Counted from the stretch's first letter, positions 1-8,887 are shown. The stretch is 64,000 bases of DNA from Leisingera sp. ANG59 (GCF_013317235.1 NZ_WLCM01000006.1:87772-151771), one strand, 5' to 3'. A program made the numbers and translations. Notes: a model not told the origin generated them from the sequence alone.

Positions 1-152
1 GTGGTCCATCCTCCGGGCACCAGACGTTGCGGCTCCTAGCTGGGGTGGCGTTCACCCTGGCACTGCAGCACGCTTGCGGCTGAGGCCCCCTTGCACTATG
101 AGAGCGGCACATCGCAGGGCCGGATTCCCGGCATTGACCCGAAAGGTTCCCA

Positions 153-914
153 ATGGCGCGTCGCAAGAAGATTTACGAAGGCAAGGCCAAGACTTTGTAT
201 GAGGGCCCCGAGCCCGGCACCATCGTGCAGTACTTCAAGGATGATGCCACCGCCTTCAACGCCGAAAAACACGACGTGATCGAGGGCAAGGGTGTCCTGA
301 ACAACATCCTGAGCGAGTTCTTCATGCTGGGGCTGGCGCAAATCGGCGTGCCGACCCATTTCCTGAAGCGCCTCAACATGCGCGAACAGCTGGTGCGCAG
401 CTGCGAGATCATTCCGCTGGAAGTGATCGTGCGCAATTATGCGGCCGGCTCGATCTCCAAGCGCCTGGGCATCGACGAAGGCACCCAGCTGCCGCGCCCG
501 GTGGTGGAATACTGCTACAAGGACGACGCCCTGGGCGACCCGCTGGTCACCGAGGAGCATATCGCCGCCTTTGGCTGGGCCAGCCAGCAGGACATGGACG
601 ACATACTGAGCCTGGCGCTGCGTGTGAATGATTTCCTGTCCGGCGTGTTCCTGGCCGTCGGCATCCGCCTGGTCGACTTCAAGATCGAGATCGGCCGGAT
701 TTACGAGGGCGACTTCCAGCGCCTGGTGATCGCGGATGAGATCAGCCCCGACAGCTGCCGCCTGTGGGACATCAAGACCGGGCAGAAGCTGGACAAGGAC
801 GTGTTCCGCCGCGACCTGGGCAGCCTGACGGATGCTTATTCTGAGGTCGCGCGCCGCCTGGGTGTAATGCCGAACAATCCGCCTGCTCCGGGCAAGCCGA
901 CGCTGGTGAACTGA
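153..914 (+). CDS. purC: SAICAR synthetase (phosphoribosylaminoimidazole-succinocarboxamide synthase)
   Basis: This 253-residue cytosolic enzyme joins CAIR and aspartate with ATP in de novo purine synthesis. The N-terminus ([16 protein letters not shown]) is the family nucleotide-binding start, and the SAICAR signature regions follow: [15 protein letters not shown] near residues 88-102 and [10 protein letters not shown] near 170-180. Length fits the bacterial single-domain family. The ATG at 153 is preceded by GAAAGG. It is the first of three purine genes; purS follows after about 100 bases that contain two hairpins. purL, the usual partner of purS and purQ, is not in the window. Confidence 0.97.
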   Translation: MARRKKIYEGKAKTLYEGPEPGTIVQYFKDDATAFNAEKHDVIEGKGVLNNILSEFFMLGLAQIGVPTHFLKRLNMREQLVRSCEIIPLEVIVRNYAAGSISKRLGIDEGTQLPRPVVEYCYKDDALGDPLVTEEHIAAFGWASQQDMDDILSLALRVNDFLSGVFLAVGIRLVDFKIEIGRIYEGDFQRLVIADEISPDSCRLWDIKTGQKLDKDVFRRDLGSLTDAYSEVARRLGVMPNNPPAPGKPTLVN

Positions 915-920
915 GATAGG

Positions 921-988
921 GACCCGCAGCGCCTGCCGCGCCGCGGGTCTTTGAGCATTTTTGGAAAAATGAAGCCCGGCAGGGCTTC
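921..988 (+). terminator. Two consecutive hairpins between purC and purS
   Basis: The first stem pairs GACCCGC (921-927) with GCGGGTC (943-949) and is followed by TTTGAGCATTTTT, like a weak intrinsic terminator. The second pairs GAAGCCC (971-977) with GGGCTTC (982-988) around a 4-base loop, 27 bases before purS. Partial termination or attenuation inside the purine operon is possible but not shown. Confidence 0.45.
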
Positions 989-1015
989 GCCATCGAAAAC
1001 CTGAGGGATAATGCG

Positions 1016-1246
1016 ATGAAGGCACGGGTGCATGTGATGCTGAAGAACGGGGTTCTGGATCCGCAGGGCGAGGCTGTGCGCCACGCGCTTGGCGCTCTGG
1101 GCTTTGACAAGGTCGAAGGCGTGCGCCAGGGCAAGGTGATTGACCTGGATCTGGCAGAGGGCGCCACCGAGGCAGACGTGACCGCGATGTGCGAGAAGCT
1201 GCTGGCCAACACCGTGATCGAATCCTACAGCATCGAGATGGCCTGA
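1016..1246 (+). CDS. purS: Phosphoribosylformylglycinamidine synthase subunit PurS
   Basis: A 76-residue small subunit of the three-part FGAM synthase (PurS-PurQ-PurL), which bridges the glutaminase PurQ and the synthetase PurL. The start [20 protein letters not shown] and the segment [18 protein letters not shown] are typical of the family, and the length matches the usual 75-85 residues. The stop codon overlaps the purQ start (TGATG at 1244-1248), which implies translational coupling. Confidence 0.96.
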   Translation: MKARVHVMLKNGVLDPQGEAVRHALGALGFDKVEGVRQGKVIDLDLAEGATEADVTAMCEKLLANTVIESYSIEMA

Positions 1247-1914
1247 TGAAGGCGGCGGTTGTTGTTTTCCCGGGCTCGAACTGCGACCGCGATCTGGCGG
1301 TGGCGTTTGAGCAGGCCGGTTTCGACGTGTCGATGGTCTGGCACAAGGACAGCACGCTGCCCGAGGGTGTGGACATCGTCGGCGTGCCGGGCGGGTTCTC
1401 CTATGGCGATTACCTGCGCTGCGGCGCAATCGCGGCCCAGTCCCCGATCTGCAAGGCAGTGATCGAGCATGCGGACCGCGGCGGTTATGCGATTGGCGTC
1501 TGCAACGGCTTCCAGATCCTGACCGAAACCGGCGTGCTGCCGGGCGCATTGCTGCGCAATGCAGGTCTGAAGTATATCTGCCGCACCGTGAACCTGAAGG
1601 TAGCGACCTCCGAGAGCGTCTTTACCCAAGGCTATAATGCAGGTGATGTGATCGGCGTGCCGATTGCCCACCACGACGGCAATTACTTTGCCGATGCAGA
1701 GACCGTGAAGGCGCTGCAGGACCAGGATCGCGTGGCCTTTACATACGAAGAAAATCCGAATGGGTCGGTAGCGGATATTGCCGGCATCCTGTCGGAAAAC
1801 CGCCGTGTTCTCGGTATGATGCCGCATCCGGAGCGGGCTGCGGACGAGGGCCATGGCGGCACCGACGGTGCGGCAGTCTTCCGCGCATTGGCGGGGATGG
1901 TCACCGCTGCGTGA
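1246..1914 (+). CDS. purQ: Phosphoribosylformylglycinamidine synthase subunit PurQ (glutamine amidotransferase)
   Basis: A 222-residue class I glutamine amidotransferase that supplies ammonia to PurL for FGAM synthesis. The triad is visible: the nucleophile Cys in IGVCNGFQ (near residue 86) and the His-Pro-Glu of MMPHPERA close to the C-terminus. The FPGSNCDRD start and the [13 protein letters not shown] oxyanion region are diagnostic of PurQ. The ATG at 1246 is chosen because it overlaps the purS stop; a longer upstream reading would run into purS in another frame. Confidence 0.97.
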   Translation: MKAAVVVFPGSNCDRDLAVAFEQAGFDVSMVWHKDSTLPEGVDIVGVPGGFSYGDYLRCGAIAAQSPICKAVIEHADRGGYAIGVCNGFQILTETGVLPGALLRNAGLKYICRTVNLKVATSESVFTQGYNAGDVIGVPIAHHDGNYFADAETVKALQDQDRVAFTYEENPNGSVADIAGILSENRRVLGMMPHPERAADEGHGGTDGAAVFRALAGMVTAA

Positions 1915-1950
1915 CTTGAGGATATGCGGCGGCGGTCATAGGGTGTCTTT

Positions 1951-3723
1951 ATGACCGCTCCGCGCTCTACTATGACCCAGGGCAAGTCCAAGTCAGGATC
2001 CCGCACGATTTCGTGGCGGGCGCGGCTGGCTCTTGTTTTGTTCATGGCTGTGGCTGCGGTCACGGTCTGGACCACCAACCGGGCGCTGACTCACAGATTC
2101 ACCGAAAGCACCCGTAACCGCGCGGAATTGCGGCTGGCGCTGTACTCCGGCAACCTGCTGAGCGAGCTGCGCCAGCACGCCATCGTGCCGCAGCTGCTGG
2201 CCCGCGACCAGACGCTGATCTCAGCCCTTCAGTCCAGCGACTTCTCCTTGTCCACCCAGCGGCTGATTTCCTTTGTTGATGAAATCGGTGCCGCATCAAT
2301 CATGCTGCTGGCGCAGGATGGCCGCACGGTGGCGGCAACTGACCGCAACCGGCTGGGGGAGAGCCACCGCAACGCCGCTTATTTCGTCGATGCGGTGCGG
2401 GCAAAGTCGACAGTGTTTTCCGTCATCCCAAGGGAAGTGGGCGGGTACCGGTTCACCTATTCCCGCCGTGTGATCGACGCGACGGGGGTGCTGGGGGCGA
2501 TTGTTGTTGAGGTCGACCTGCAGAAGTTCGAACGCGCCTGGGCCGGGATCTCGGATGCGGTTCTGGTCACCGACAGCACCGGCAATATCATCCTGGCAAC
2601 AGAGGCGCGGTGGCGCGGGTTGCAGGAGGCCGACGCCCTGACCCTGCAAACACCCGAAGGGGCCATCCAGCGGGCGATCCGCGCCACCACCGACTGGACG
2701 GCGCTGCCGCCGGATGCCTACCTGCAGGGCGAAGCCGTGATGCGGCTGGAAACCCGCGTCCCGTTCCAGGGATGGCGCATGGCCACCTTCACCACCTATT
2801 CATCCGTCCGCGAACGGGTAAATGCGGTACTGGCGCTGGAAATCATGGGATTCGCCATCCTTCTGGCACTGGCCTTCTATGCGCTCAGCCGCAAGACCGC
2901 GTTGCGCATGGCGCTGTTCCAGCGCGAGTCGGCAGAGCTTCGCGTATTGAATGCTCGCCTTCAGCGGGAAATCGCCGAGCGTGAGCGTATGCAAAAGACC
3001 CTCGCTGTGGCTGAACAGAGCCTTGCGCAAAGCTCGAAGCTGGCAGCTCTCGGCGAAATGTCGGCGGCTGTGAGCCATGAGCTGAACCAGCCCCTGGCTG
3101 CGATGAAAACTTACCTGGCTGGTGCCCGGCTGCTGCTCAACCGCAACCGTCCGGATGAGGCGCTGGCCTCCTTTGGGCGCATTGATGACCTGATTGAGCG
3201 GATGGGCGCGATTACCCGCCAGCTGAAATCCTATGCCCGCAAGGGCGGCGATGCTTTCAGCCCTGTAAACTTGGGTGATGCGCTGGCCTCCAGCCTGTCG
3301 ATGATGGAGCCGCAGCTGCGCCAGCGGCACGTGAAAATTACCCGTATCCTGCCGGAAGAACCTGTTATGGTGATGGGCGACCGGATGCGGCTGGAGCAGG
3401 TGATGGTCAACCTCTTGCGCAACGCGCTGGACGCCACCAAATCCGTGGAGGACCCGGAGGTGGAAATCCTGCTGGCGGCGGGCGAGACCGCGACCCTCTC
3501 GGTGCGCGACAATGGGATGGGTATCAAGGACTTCGACAACCTGTTTGAGCCTTTTTACACCACCAAGCAGCCCGGCGACGGGGTTGGATTGGGGCTTGCT
3601 ATCTCTTCGGGGATCGTCAACGACCTTGGGGGGCGGCTGACCGCACGCAACGGACAGAACGGCGGTGCGGTCTTTGAAATGCAATTGCCGGTCCTGGTGG
3701 ACGGTATAGAAGCTGCCGAATAG
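1951..3723 (+). CDS. dctB: DctB-type sensor histidine kinase (C4-dicarboxylate sensing)
   Basis: A 590-residue inner-membrane sensor kinase. Transmembrane helices near residues 25-42 and 292-311 enclose a periplasmic domain of about 245 residues with the double-PAS/Cache layout of DctB. A coiled-coil linker follows (residues 320-355), then the phospho-acceptor His376 in SHELNQPLAAMK. The ATPase domain carries the N box NLLRNALDAT, the G1 box DNGMGI and the G2 segment GVGLGLAIS. The receiver gene follows after 30 bases. The dctPQM transporter genes normally controlled by this pair are not in the window, so the dicarboxylate ligand is inferred from family resemblance. Confidence 0.85.
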   Translation: MTAPRSTMTQGKSKSGSRTISWRARLALVLFMAVAAVTVWTTNRALTHRFTESTRNRAELRLALYSGNLLSELRQHAIVPQLLARDQTLISALQSSDFSLSTQRLISFVDEIGAASIMLLAQDGRTVAATDRNRLGESHRNAAYFVDAVRAKSTVFSVIPREVGGYRFTYSRRVIDATGVLGAIVVEVDLQKFERAWAGISDAVLVTDSTGNIILATEARWRGLQEADALTLQTPEGAIQRAIRATTDWTALPPDAYLQGEAVMRLETRVPFQGWRMATFTTYSSVRERVNAVLALEIMGFAILLALAFYALSRKTALRMALFQRESAELRVLNARLQREIAERERMQKTLAVAEQSLAQSSKLAALGEMSAAVSHELNQPLAAMKTYLAGARLLLNRNRPDEALASFGRIDDLIERMGAITRQLKSYARKGGDAFSPVNLGDALASSLSMMEPQLRQRHVKITRILPEEPVMVMGDRMRLEQVMVNLLRNALDATKSVEDPEVEILLAAGETATLSVRDNGMGIKDFDNLFEPFYTTKQPGDGVGLGLAISSGIVNDLGGRLTARNGQNGGAVFEMQLPVLVDGIEAAE

Positions 3724-3753
3724 GCAGCACGGAGTAATTAGGAGTGAACGCGC

Positions 3754-5091
3754 ATGGCCCAGGCTATGAAAATCGCGATCGTGGACGACGAACAGGATAT
3801 GCGGCAGTCGATCAGCCAGTGGCTGGCGCTGTCCGGCTATGACACGGAAACCTTCTCCAGCGCTGAAGAGGCCCTGAAGGTGCTCGGCCCCGATTACCCG
3901 GGCATCGTGATCTCAGACATCAAGATGCCGGGCATGGACGGCATGCAGTTTTTGAAGAAGCTGATGGGCAGCGATAGCGCGCTGCCGGTAATCATGATCA
4001 CCGGCCACGGCGACGTGCCGATGGCGGTGGAGGCGATGCGCGTTGGTGCCTTCGATTTCCTGGAAAAGCCCTTTAATCCGGACCGCATGTCAGAGCTTGC
4101 CAAGCGCGCCACCGGAGCACGCCGCCTGACGCTCGACAACAGGGTGCTGAGGCGCGAACTGTCGGACGGCGGCCAGATCATGAAAAAGCTGATCGGCCAA
4201 AGTCCGGTTATGGAGCGCCTGCGCGAGGACATCCTGGATCTTGGCCAGGCCGACGGTCATGTGCTGATTGACGGCGAAACCGGCACCGGCAAGACGCTGG
4301 TCGCGCACGCGCTGCACGCGGTCGGCAGCCGGGCAGGCAAAAAGTTCGTGCTGATTTCCTGCGCTGCTCTGGAAGAGGAAGCGCTGGCCAAGCGCTTGTT
4401 CGGGCCGATGCTGCCGGAGGACAGCATGCTGCCTGCGATTGAGGAAGCCCGCGGCGGCACCCTGGTGCTGGAAGACATCGACGCACTGTCTGAGACCCTG
4501 CAGGCGAAGCTGCTGAGCGTGATCAACGAGCAGGGCACCCCGGCTGAAACCCGGATCATCGCCATTTCTAACCTGCAGGAGGCAGGCAAGACCTGCGAGG
4601 ACGCGCTGCGCCCGGACCTGTTCTACCGTCTGGCGGCGCTGCGCATCACTGTTCCGCCTCTGCGCCAGCGCGGCGAGGACATCCTGACCTTGTTCACCCG
4701 TCTTTCTGAGCAGTTCTCCGAGGAATACGGCTGTGACGCGCCGCAGGTGAGTGCCCAGGAGGCCGCACAGCTGCTGCAGGCGCCCTGGCCGGGCAACGTG
4801 CGCCAGCTGATCAACATTGCCGAACGCGCGGTGCTGCAGTCACGCCGCGGTTCCGGCACCATCGCATCGCTTCTGATGTCCGATCACGAGGAGATGCAGC
4901 CGGTGATGACAACGGAAGGCAAGCCGCTGAAGGAGTACGTGGAAGCATTTGAGCGGATGCTGATCGACAACACAATGCGCCGCCACAAGGGCTCGATCGC
5001 CAGTGTGATGGACGAGTTGTGCCTGCCGCGCCGGACGTTGAACGAGAAAATGGCGAAATACGGCCTGCAACGGTCCGACTACCTGGCCTGA
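3754..5091 (+). CDS. dctD: DctD-type NtrC-family response regulator lacking the GAFTGA loop
   Basis: A 445-residue regulator with three parts. The receiver has Asp55 (VISDIKMPG) and Lys105 (FLEKPF). The AAA+ domain has Walker A GETGTGKT (174-181), a modified Walker B GGTLVLEDID (234-243) and RPDLFYRL as the arginine-finger region. The C-terminal Fis-type helix-turn-helix is GSIASVMDELCLPRRTLNEK. The stretch after LFG (215-217) that should carry GAFTGA, the sigma54-contacting loop, is missing: only about 13 residues (PMLPEDSMLPAIE) separate LFG from EARGGTL. Known GAFTGA-less relatives, such as Rhodobacter capsulatus NtrC, act with the housekeeping sigma factor, so the same is inferred here. 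Confidence 0.87.
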   Translation: MAQAMKIAIVDDEQDMRQSISQWLALSGYDTETFSSAEEALKVLGPDYPGIVISDIKMPGMDGMQFLKKLMGSDSALPVIMITGHGDVPMAVEAMRVGAFDFLEKPFNPDRMSELAKRATGARRLTLDNRVLRRELSDGGQIMKKLIGQSPVMERLREDILDLGQADGHVLIDGETGTGKTLVAHALHAVGSRAGKKFVLISCAALEEEALAKRLFGPMLPEDSMLPAIEEARGGTLVLEDIDALSETLQAKLLSVINEQGTPAETRIIAISNLQEAGKTCEDALRPDLFYRLAALRITVPPLRQRGEDILTLFTRLSEQFSEEYGCDAPQVSAQEAAQLLQAPWPGNVRQLINIAERAVLQSRRGSGTIASLLMSDHEEMQPVMTTEGKPLKEYVEAFERMLIDNTMRRHKGSIASVMDELCLPRRTLNEKMAKYGLQRSDYLA

Positions 5092-5200
5092 CGTCTGGCC
5101 CAAGCCCTTCCCCTTGGCGGGAAGCCGCCCGAGAAACAGGGTTTTCTGCGGCGTAGTTCGCGTCTGGAGCCGGAGTGGATTGGAAAACTAACCTGAAAAT

Positions 5201-5237
5201 AACGGCTTGCCTGATAAGGGCAGGCCGTTTGCATTTT
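5201..5237 (+). terminator. Probable terminator after dctBD
   Basis: AACGGC(T)TGCC (5201-5211) pairs with GGCA(G)GCCGTT (5219-5229) around a 7-base loop, followed by T-rich TGCATTTTC. It lies about 110 bases after the dctD stop and ahead of the candidate RNase E promoter. Confidence 0.55.
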
Positions 5238-5262
5238 CAGGCCCGGTGGTGACGAATGTCCA

Positions 5263-5292
5263 TTGTCATTACCTATCCACAGGCCTTATGCT
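5263..5292 (+). promoter_or_regulatory. Candidate sigma70-type promoter for rne
   Basis: TTGTCA (5263-5268) and TATGCT (5287-5292) are separated by 18 bases. Transcription from here would start near 5299 and give a leader of about 380 nt before the RNase E start, close to the long rne leader known in Escherichia coli. The call rests only on hexamer match and position. Confidence 0.35.
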
Positions 5293-5298
5293 GGCGCA

Positions 5299-5679
5299 AC
5301 GGGCTGAAGTTCAGCAAATGGTTCCGCCCGTTCTGATGAGTTTCGCTGGCTTCGGCTTTTGTCCGGCACGATCCGAGAAAGCTGCAGCCTGACCGATTGG
5401 CCCTCTTGAACTAAGGGGGCAGTTTAGCGCCCAAGCCGGAATTATCACCGGTGCAGGGATAACAAGGCAGGCACGGGCAGACCCCGTCTGCCGGAGAAGA
5501 ACCGCGATGACGCGCGCGAGAGCGAAGAGCACTGAGGCAGGAAGGCCGGGCATCGAACCCGGGACCACCTGCTGCACCGCGCCGTCCAAGATCGCCCTGA
5601 CAAGACACCACCCGAAACGCGCGCGGCCGCCTGGAAGCAGAAGGCTTGCGGGCGCACAGGGCAGGTGCACCAAGGACCC
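5299..5679 (+). promoter_or_regulatory. Long RNase E leader with a tRNA T-arm-like hairpin
   Basis: The stretch from dctD to rne (5092-5679) holds no convincing gene. Within the presumed leader, CCGGG (5546-5550) and CCCGG (5558-5562) enclose a 7-base loop. The antisense of this element reads CCGGG-TTCGATG-CCCGG, the geometry and near-consensus loop of a tRNA T-arm, but no full cloverleaf can be drawn on either strand. In E. coli the rne leader mediates autoregulation by RNase E; a similar role here is inference from length and position. Confidence 0.35.
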
Positions 5680-8600
5680 ATGGCAAAGAAGATGCTTATT
5701 GACGCCACCCACGCGGAAGAGACCCGCGTTGTGGTGGTCGATGGAAACAAGGTTGAGGAGTTCGACTTTGAATCCGAAAACAAACGCCAGCTCGCTGGCA
5801 ACATCTACCTCGCAAAAGTAACACGCGTCGAACCGTCTCTGCAGGCGGCCTTTGTGGACTATGGCGGAAACCGCCATGGTTTTCTGGCGTTTTCGGAAAT
5901 CCACCCGGATTACTACCAGATCCCCGTTGCGGACCGTGAGGCCCTGATGGAGGAAGAGCGCGCCTATGCCGAGGCAATGCGCGCCCGCGATGAGGACGAG
6001 GAAGAGAAACCGGCCAAGCCCAAGCGCTCGCGCCGCTCCAAGTCCTCTGCCAAGGCGGCCAAGGCATCGTCCAAGGATGCCGTGGAAACCAAGGAGGTCG
6101 AAGCCTCTGACGCGGCCACCGGCGAAATCGCCGGTATGGAAACGATCGACCTGACCGACAGCTCTGAAGCTGCAGATGTTCCGGCTGAGCTGGCCGAGGT
6201 GCCGGAAGGCTCCTCGCCGATGGAACGTGTCGCCGAGACCCCGGTGGAAGAGCCGGAAGAGGGCAACGCTTCGGAAGCCGCACCGGAGACGGAAGAGACG
6301 ACTGCCGCTGCAGAGGTCCCGGAGGCTGAAGAGGCTCCGGCTGAGGAAGCCGTGGCGGAAACAACCGGCGAAGGCGAAGCGGAGGCAGAGGCGGAAACCG
6401 CTTCGGCGGATGCCGAGATTGCCGCTGAAGAAACAAAAGCCGAAGATGACGCTGAAGACAGCGACGACGAAGGCAAGCCGGGCCGCGCTGATGCCGCGAC
6501 CAAGGATGAGAGCATCGAGTCGGTTGCCGACGAGGACGACAGCGAGGACATCCGTCCGCCGCGCAAGCCGCGTCCGCGCCGCTACAAGATTCAGGAAGTG
6601 ATCAAGGTGCGCCAAGTGCTGCTGGTGCAGGTCGTCAAGGAAGAGCGCGGCAACAAGGGCGCAGCGCTGACCACCTACCTGTCGCTGGCCGGGCGCTACT
6701 GCGTGTTGATGCCCAACACCGCCCGCGGTGGCGGCATCTCCCGCAAGATCACCAACGCTGCCGACCGCAAGAAACTTAAAGACATCGCAACCGAGCTGGA
6801 CGTGCCGACCGGCGCGGGCCTGATCGTGCGCACCGCCGGTGCCAAGCGCACCAAGTCCGAGATCAAACGCGACTATGAATACCTGCAGCGCCTGTGGGAG
6901 CAGATCCGCGAACTGACGCTGAAATCCATCGCGCCGGCCAAGATCTATGAAGAGGGCGACCTGATCAAACGCTCGATCCGCGACCTCTACAGCCGTGAGA
7001 TCGACGAGGTTCTGGTAGAAGGCGACCGCGGCTACCGCATCGCCAAGGACTTCATGAAAATGATCATGCCGTCCCATGCCAAGAACGTGAAACACTACCA
7101 GGACGGGCTGCCGCTGTTTGCGCGCTTTCAGGTGGAAAGCTATCTGGCAGGCATGTTCAACCCGACGGTGCAGCTGAAATCCGGCGGTTACATCGTGATC
7201 GGCGTCACTGAGGCGCTGGTGGCGATCGACGTGAACTCCGGCCGCGCCACCAAGGAAGGCTCGATCGAGGAAACCGCGCTCAAGACCAACCTGGAGGCCG
7301 CCGAAGAGGTGGCGCGCCAGCTGCGCCTGCGCGACCTTGCCGGCCTGATCGTCATCGACTTCATCGACATGGACGAGCGCAAGAACAACGCCGCCGTCGA
7401 AAAGCGCATGAAGGACAAGCTGAAGACCGACCGCGCCCGCATCCAGGTGGGCCGGATCTCCGGTTTCGGCCTGATGGAAATGTCGCGCCAGCGCCTTCGC
7501 CCCGGCATGATAGAGGCGACCACCGCGCCGTGCCCGCACTGCCACGGCACCGGCCTGATCCGCTCCGATGACTCGATGGCGCTGTCGATCCTGCGCCAGA
7601 TCGAGGAAGAGGGCACCCGCCGCCGCTCGCGCGAAGTGCTGGTGCGCTGCCCGGTCTCCATCGCCAACTTCCTGATGAACCAGAAGCGCGAGCACATCGC
7701 CCAGATCGAGGCGCGCTACGGCCTGTCCGTGCGTATCGAAGGCGATCCGCATCTGGTCAGCCCGGACTTCGTGCTGGAGAAGTTCAAGACCGCGTCGCGC
7801 ACCGTGCCTGCGGCCACTGCTCCGGTGGTGTCGGTTGACACCTCGATCATGGATCAGGTGGACGCTGACGAGGCGCAGCAGGACGAGGAAGAGGACGCTG
7901 TTGCCGCAGAGGCCGCCGAAGAGGCTGCGCAGCAGGACGACAAGCCCAAGCGCAAGCGCCGCCGCCGCCGCCGCCGCAAGTCCGGCGCGGGCGATCAGGC
8001 CCAGGCTGGCGAAAACGGCGAAGAGACCTCCGAAGACCAGGACCAGCCCAAGGAAGAGGCTGCCGAGGCGCAGGAAGCTGCCGCTGACGCGGAAGAGCCT
8101 GCCGCGGAAGAGGTGAAGGAGAAGAAACCTTCGCGCAGCCGCACCCGGTCCCGTTCGCGCAAGCCGAAGGCCAAGCAGGTTGAGGCGGAAGCCGAGGAAA
8201 CCAGCGAAGAGGCCGCGGCTGCTGCTGAAGGCTCCGAAGCCGCCGCCGAGGAAGCGCCGGCCGAGGCTGAAGCTGCCGAAGCGCCTGTGGCAGAGGCTGC
8301 TGCGGAGGCTCCGGCTGAGGAGACGGCAGAACAGGCGGCTGATGCGGCTGCAGACAGTGCGGAGGAACCCGCCGCCCAGGACGCAGAACCCGTTGCGGAA
8401 GCTGAACAGACCGCTCCGGCAGAAGAAGCGGCCGCTGCGGAAGATGCCGCACCGTCTGAGGAGCCTGCGGAAGCAGCTGAAACGGCTGAAGAGCAGCCTG
8501 CTGAAGAACCCGCTGCGGAAGCAGCAGAGGATCAGCCTGCCGCTGCTGAAGAAGCCCAGCCGGAACCCGTCGCTGCGGAAGAGGAAAAGCAGCCGGAGCC

Positions 8601-8685
8601 TGCCATGGCTGGCGCCGCGGCTGAGGCGGAACCCGCAGCCCCGCCCAAGCCGAAACGCCGCGGTTGGTGGTCGATGGGCGGTTGA
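5680..8685 (+). CDS. rne: Ribonuclease E
   Basis: Endoribonuclease of about 1001 residues for rRNA/tRNA processing and mRNA decay, scaffold of the degradosome. The catalytic Asp pair is Asp517 (AIDVNSG) and Asp560 (VIDFIDM), and the Zn-link cysteines are Cys618 and Cys621 (CPHCHGTG). Their spacing equals that of E. coli D303/D346/C404/C407, offset by 214 residues. That offset comes from an acidic Ala/Glu-rich insertion at about residues 95-295, inside the S1 region (first half NIYLAKVTRVEPSLQAAFVDYG; resumption at RRYKIQEVIKVRQ). The C-terminal part (from about 725) is low-complexity Ala/Glu with Arg/Lys-rich blocks, the usual disordered scaffold. ATG at 5680 (MAKKMLIDATH) is preferred over GTG at 5665 because it matches the family start and follows AAGGA. 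Confidence 0.95.
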   Translation: MAKKMLIDATHAEETRVVVVDGNKVEEFDFESENKRQLAGNIYLAKVTRVEPSLQAAFVDYGGNRHGFLAFSEIHPDYYQIPVADREALMEEERAYAEAMRARDEDEEEKPAKPKRSRRSKSSAKAAKASSKDAVETKEVEASDAATGEIAGMETIDLTDSSEAADVPAELAEVPEGSSPMERVAETPVEEPEEGNASEAAPETEETTAAAEVPEAEEAPAEEAVAETTGEGEAEAEAETASADAEIAAEETKAEDDAEDSDDEGKPGRADAATKDESIESVADEDDSEDIRPPRKPRPRRYKIQEVIKVRQVLLVQVVKEERGNKGAALTTYLSLAGRYCVLMPNTARGGGISRKITNAADRKKLKDIATELDVPTGAGLIVRTAGAKRTKSEIKRDYEYLQRLWEQIRELTLKSIAPAKIYEEGDLIKRSIRDLYSREIDEVLVEGDRGYRIAKDFMKMIMPSHAKNVKHYQDGLPLFARFQVESYLAGMFNPTVQLKSGGYIVIGVTEALVAIDVNSGRATKEGSIEETALKTNLEAAEEVARQLRLRDLAGLIVIDFIDMDERKNNAAVEKRMKDKLKTDRARIQVGRISGFGLMEMSRQRLRPGMIEATTAPCPHCHGTGLIRSDDSMALSILRQIEEEGTRRRSREVLVRCPVSIANFLMNQKREHIAQIEARYGLSVRIEGDPHLVSPDFVLEKFKTASRTVPAATAPVVSVDTSIMDQVDADEAQQDEEEDAVAAEAAEEAAQQDDKPKRKRRRRRRRKSGAGDQAQAGENGEETSEDQDQPKEEAAEAQEAAADAEEPAAEEVKEKKPSRSRTRSRSRKPKAKQVEAEAEETSEEAAAAAEGSEAAAEEAPAEAEAAEAPVAEAAAEAPAEETAEQAADAAADSAEEPAAQDAEPVAEAEQTAPAEEAAAAEDAAPSEEPAEAAETAEEQPAEEPAAEAAEDQPAAAEEAQPEPVAAEEEKQPEPAMAGAAAEAEPAAPPKPKRRGWWSMGG

Positions 8686-8705
8686 GCCCGGCACATGATC
8701 CAGGG

Positions 8706-8734
8706 AAAAGGCAGGCCACCAGGCCTGCCTTTTT
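8706..8734 (+). terminator. Intrinsic terminator of rne
   Basis: GGCAGGCC (8710-8717) pairs perfectly with GGCCTGCC (8722-8729) around ACCA, flanked by AAAA upstream and a T run at 8730-8734. A textbook Rho-independent terminator 20 bases after the stop. Confidence 0.9.
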
Positions 8735-8754
8735 CATTCAAGACTGCCACCGAT

Positions 8755-8853
8755 CCGGCAATTGCCGGCAGCGTGCGGGACACCGTTTCCCGGCGCGGGA
8801 AACGGCCCGGAAAACACGTGCTTTCCGAGCCGGAATTCTCGCAGAATTCCGGC
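8755..8853. repeat. Cluster of three palindromes between convergent genes (REP-like)
   Basis: Three inverted repeats lie in 100 bases between rne and the opposing TusA gene. They are a 14-bp palindrome CCGGCAATTGCCGG (8755-8768), CCGTTTCCCG/CGGGAAACGG with a 3-base loop (8783-8805), and GCCGGAATTCT/AGAATTCCGGC with loop CGC (8829-8853). The third resembles the element at 19418-19440 in length and sequence, which suggests a dispersed intergenic palindrome family. Confidence 0.6.
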
Positions 8854-8887
8854 GCCGCCAATTGCGGGCGCTGGAGAGATTCGCGGC

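Noticed and set aside
1-152. Short open stretch at the left edge ending with TGA at 81-83
   Set aside because: About 26 codons without a recognisable protein; it could be the tail of a gene outside the window but cannot be supported.
5521-5600. Possible tRNA gene on the minus strand in the rne leader
   Set aside because: Only the T-arm geometry fits; no anticodon arm, D-arm or acceptor pairing can be drawn.
5311-8694. Very long open frame of over 1100 codons on the minus strand opposite rne
   Set aside because: It is antisense to a well supported RNase E gene; its Arg/Leu/Phe-rich low-complexity translation is what Ala/Glu-rich GC-rich codons give in reverse.
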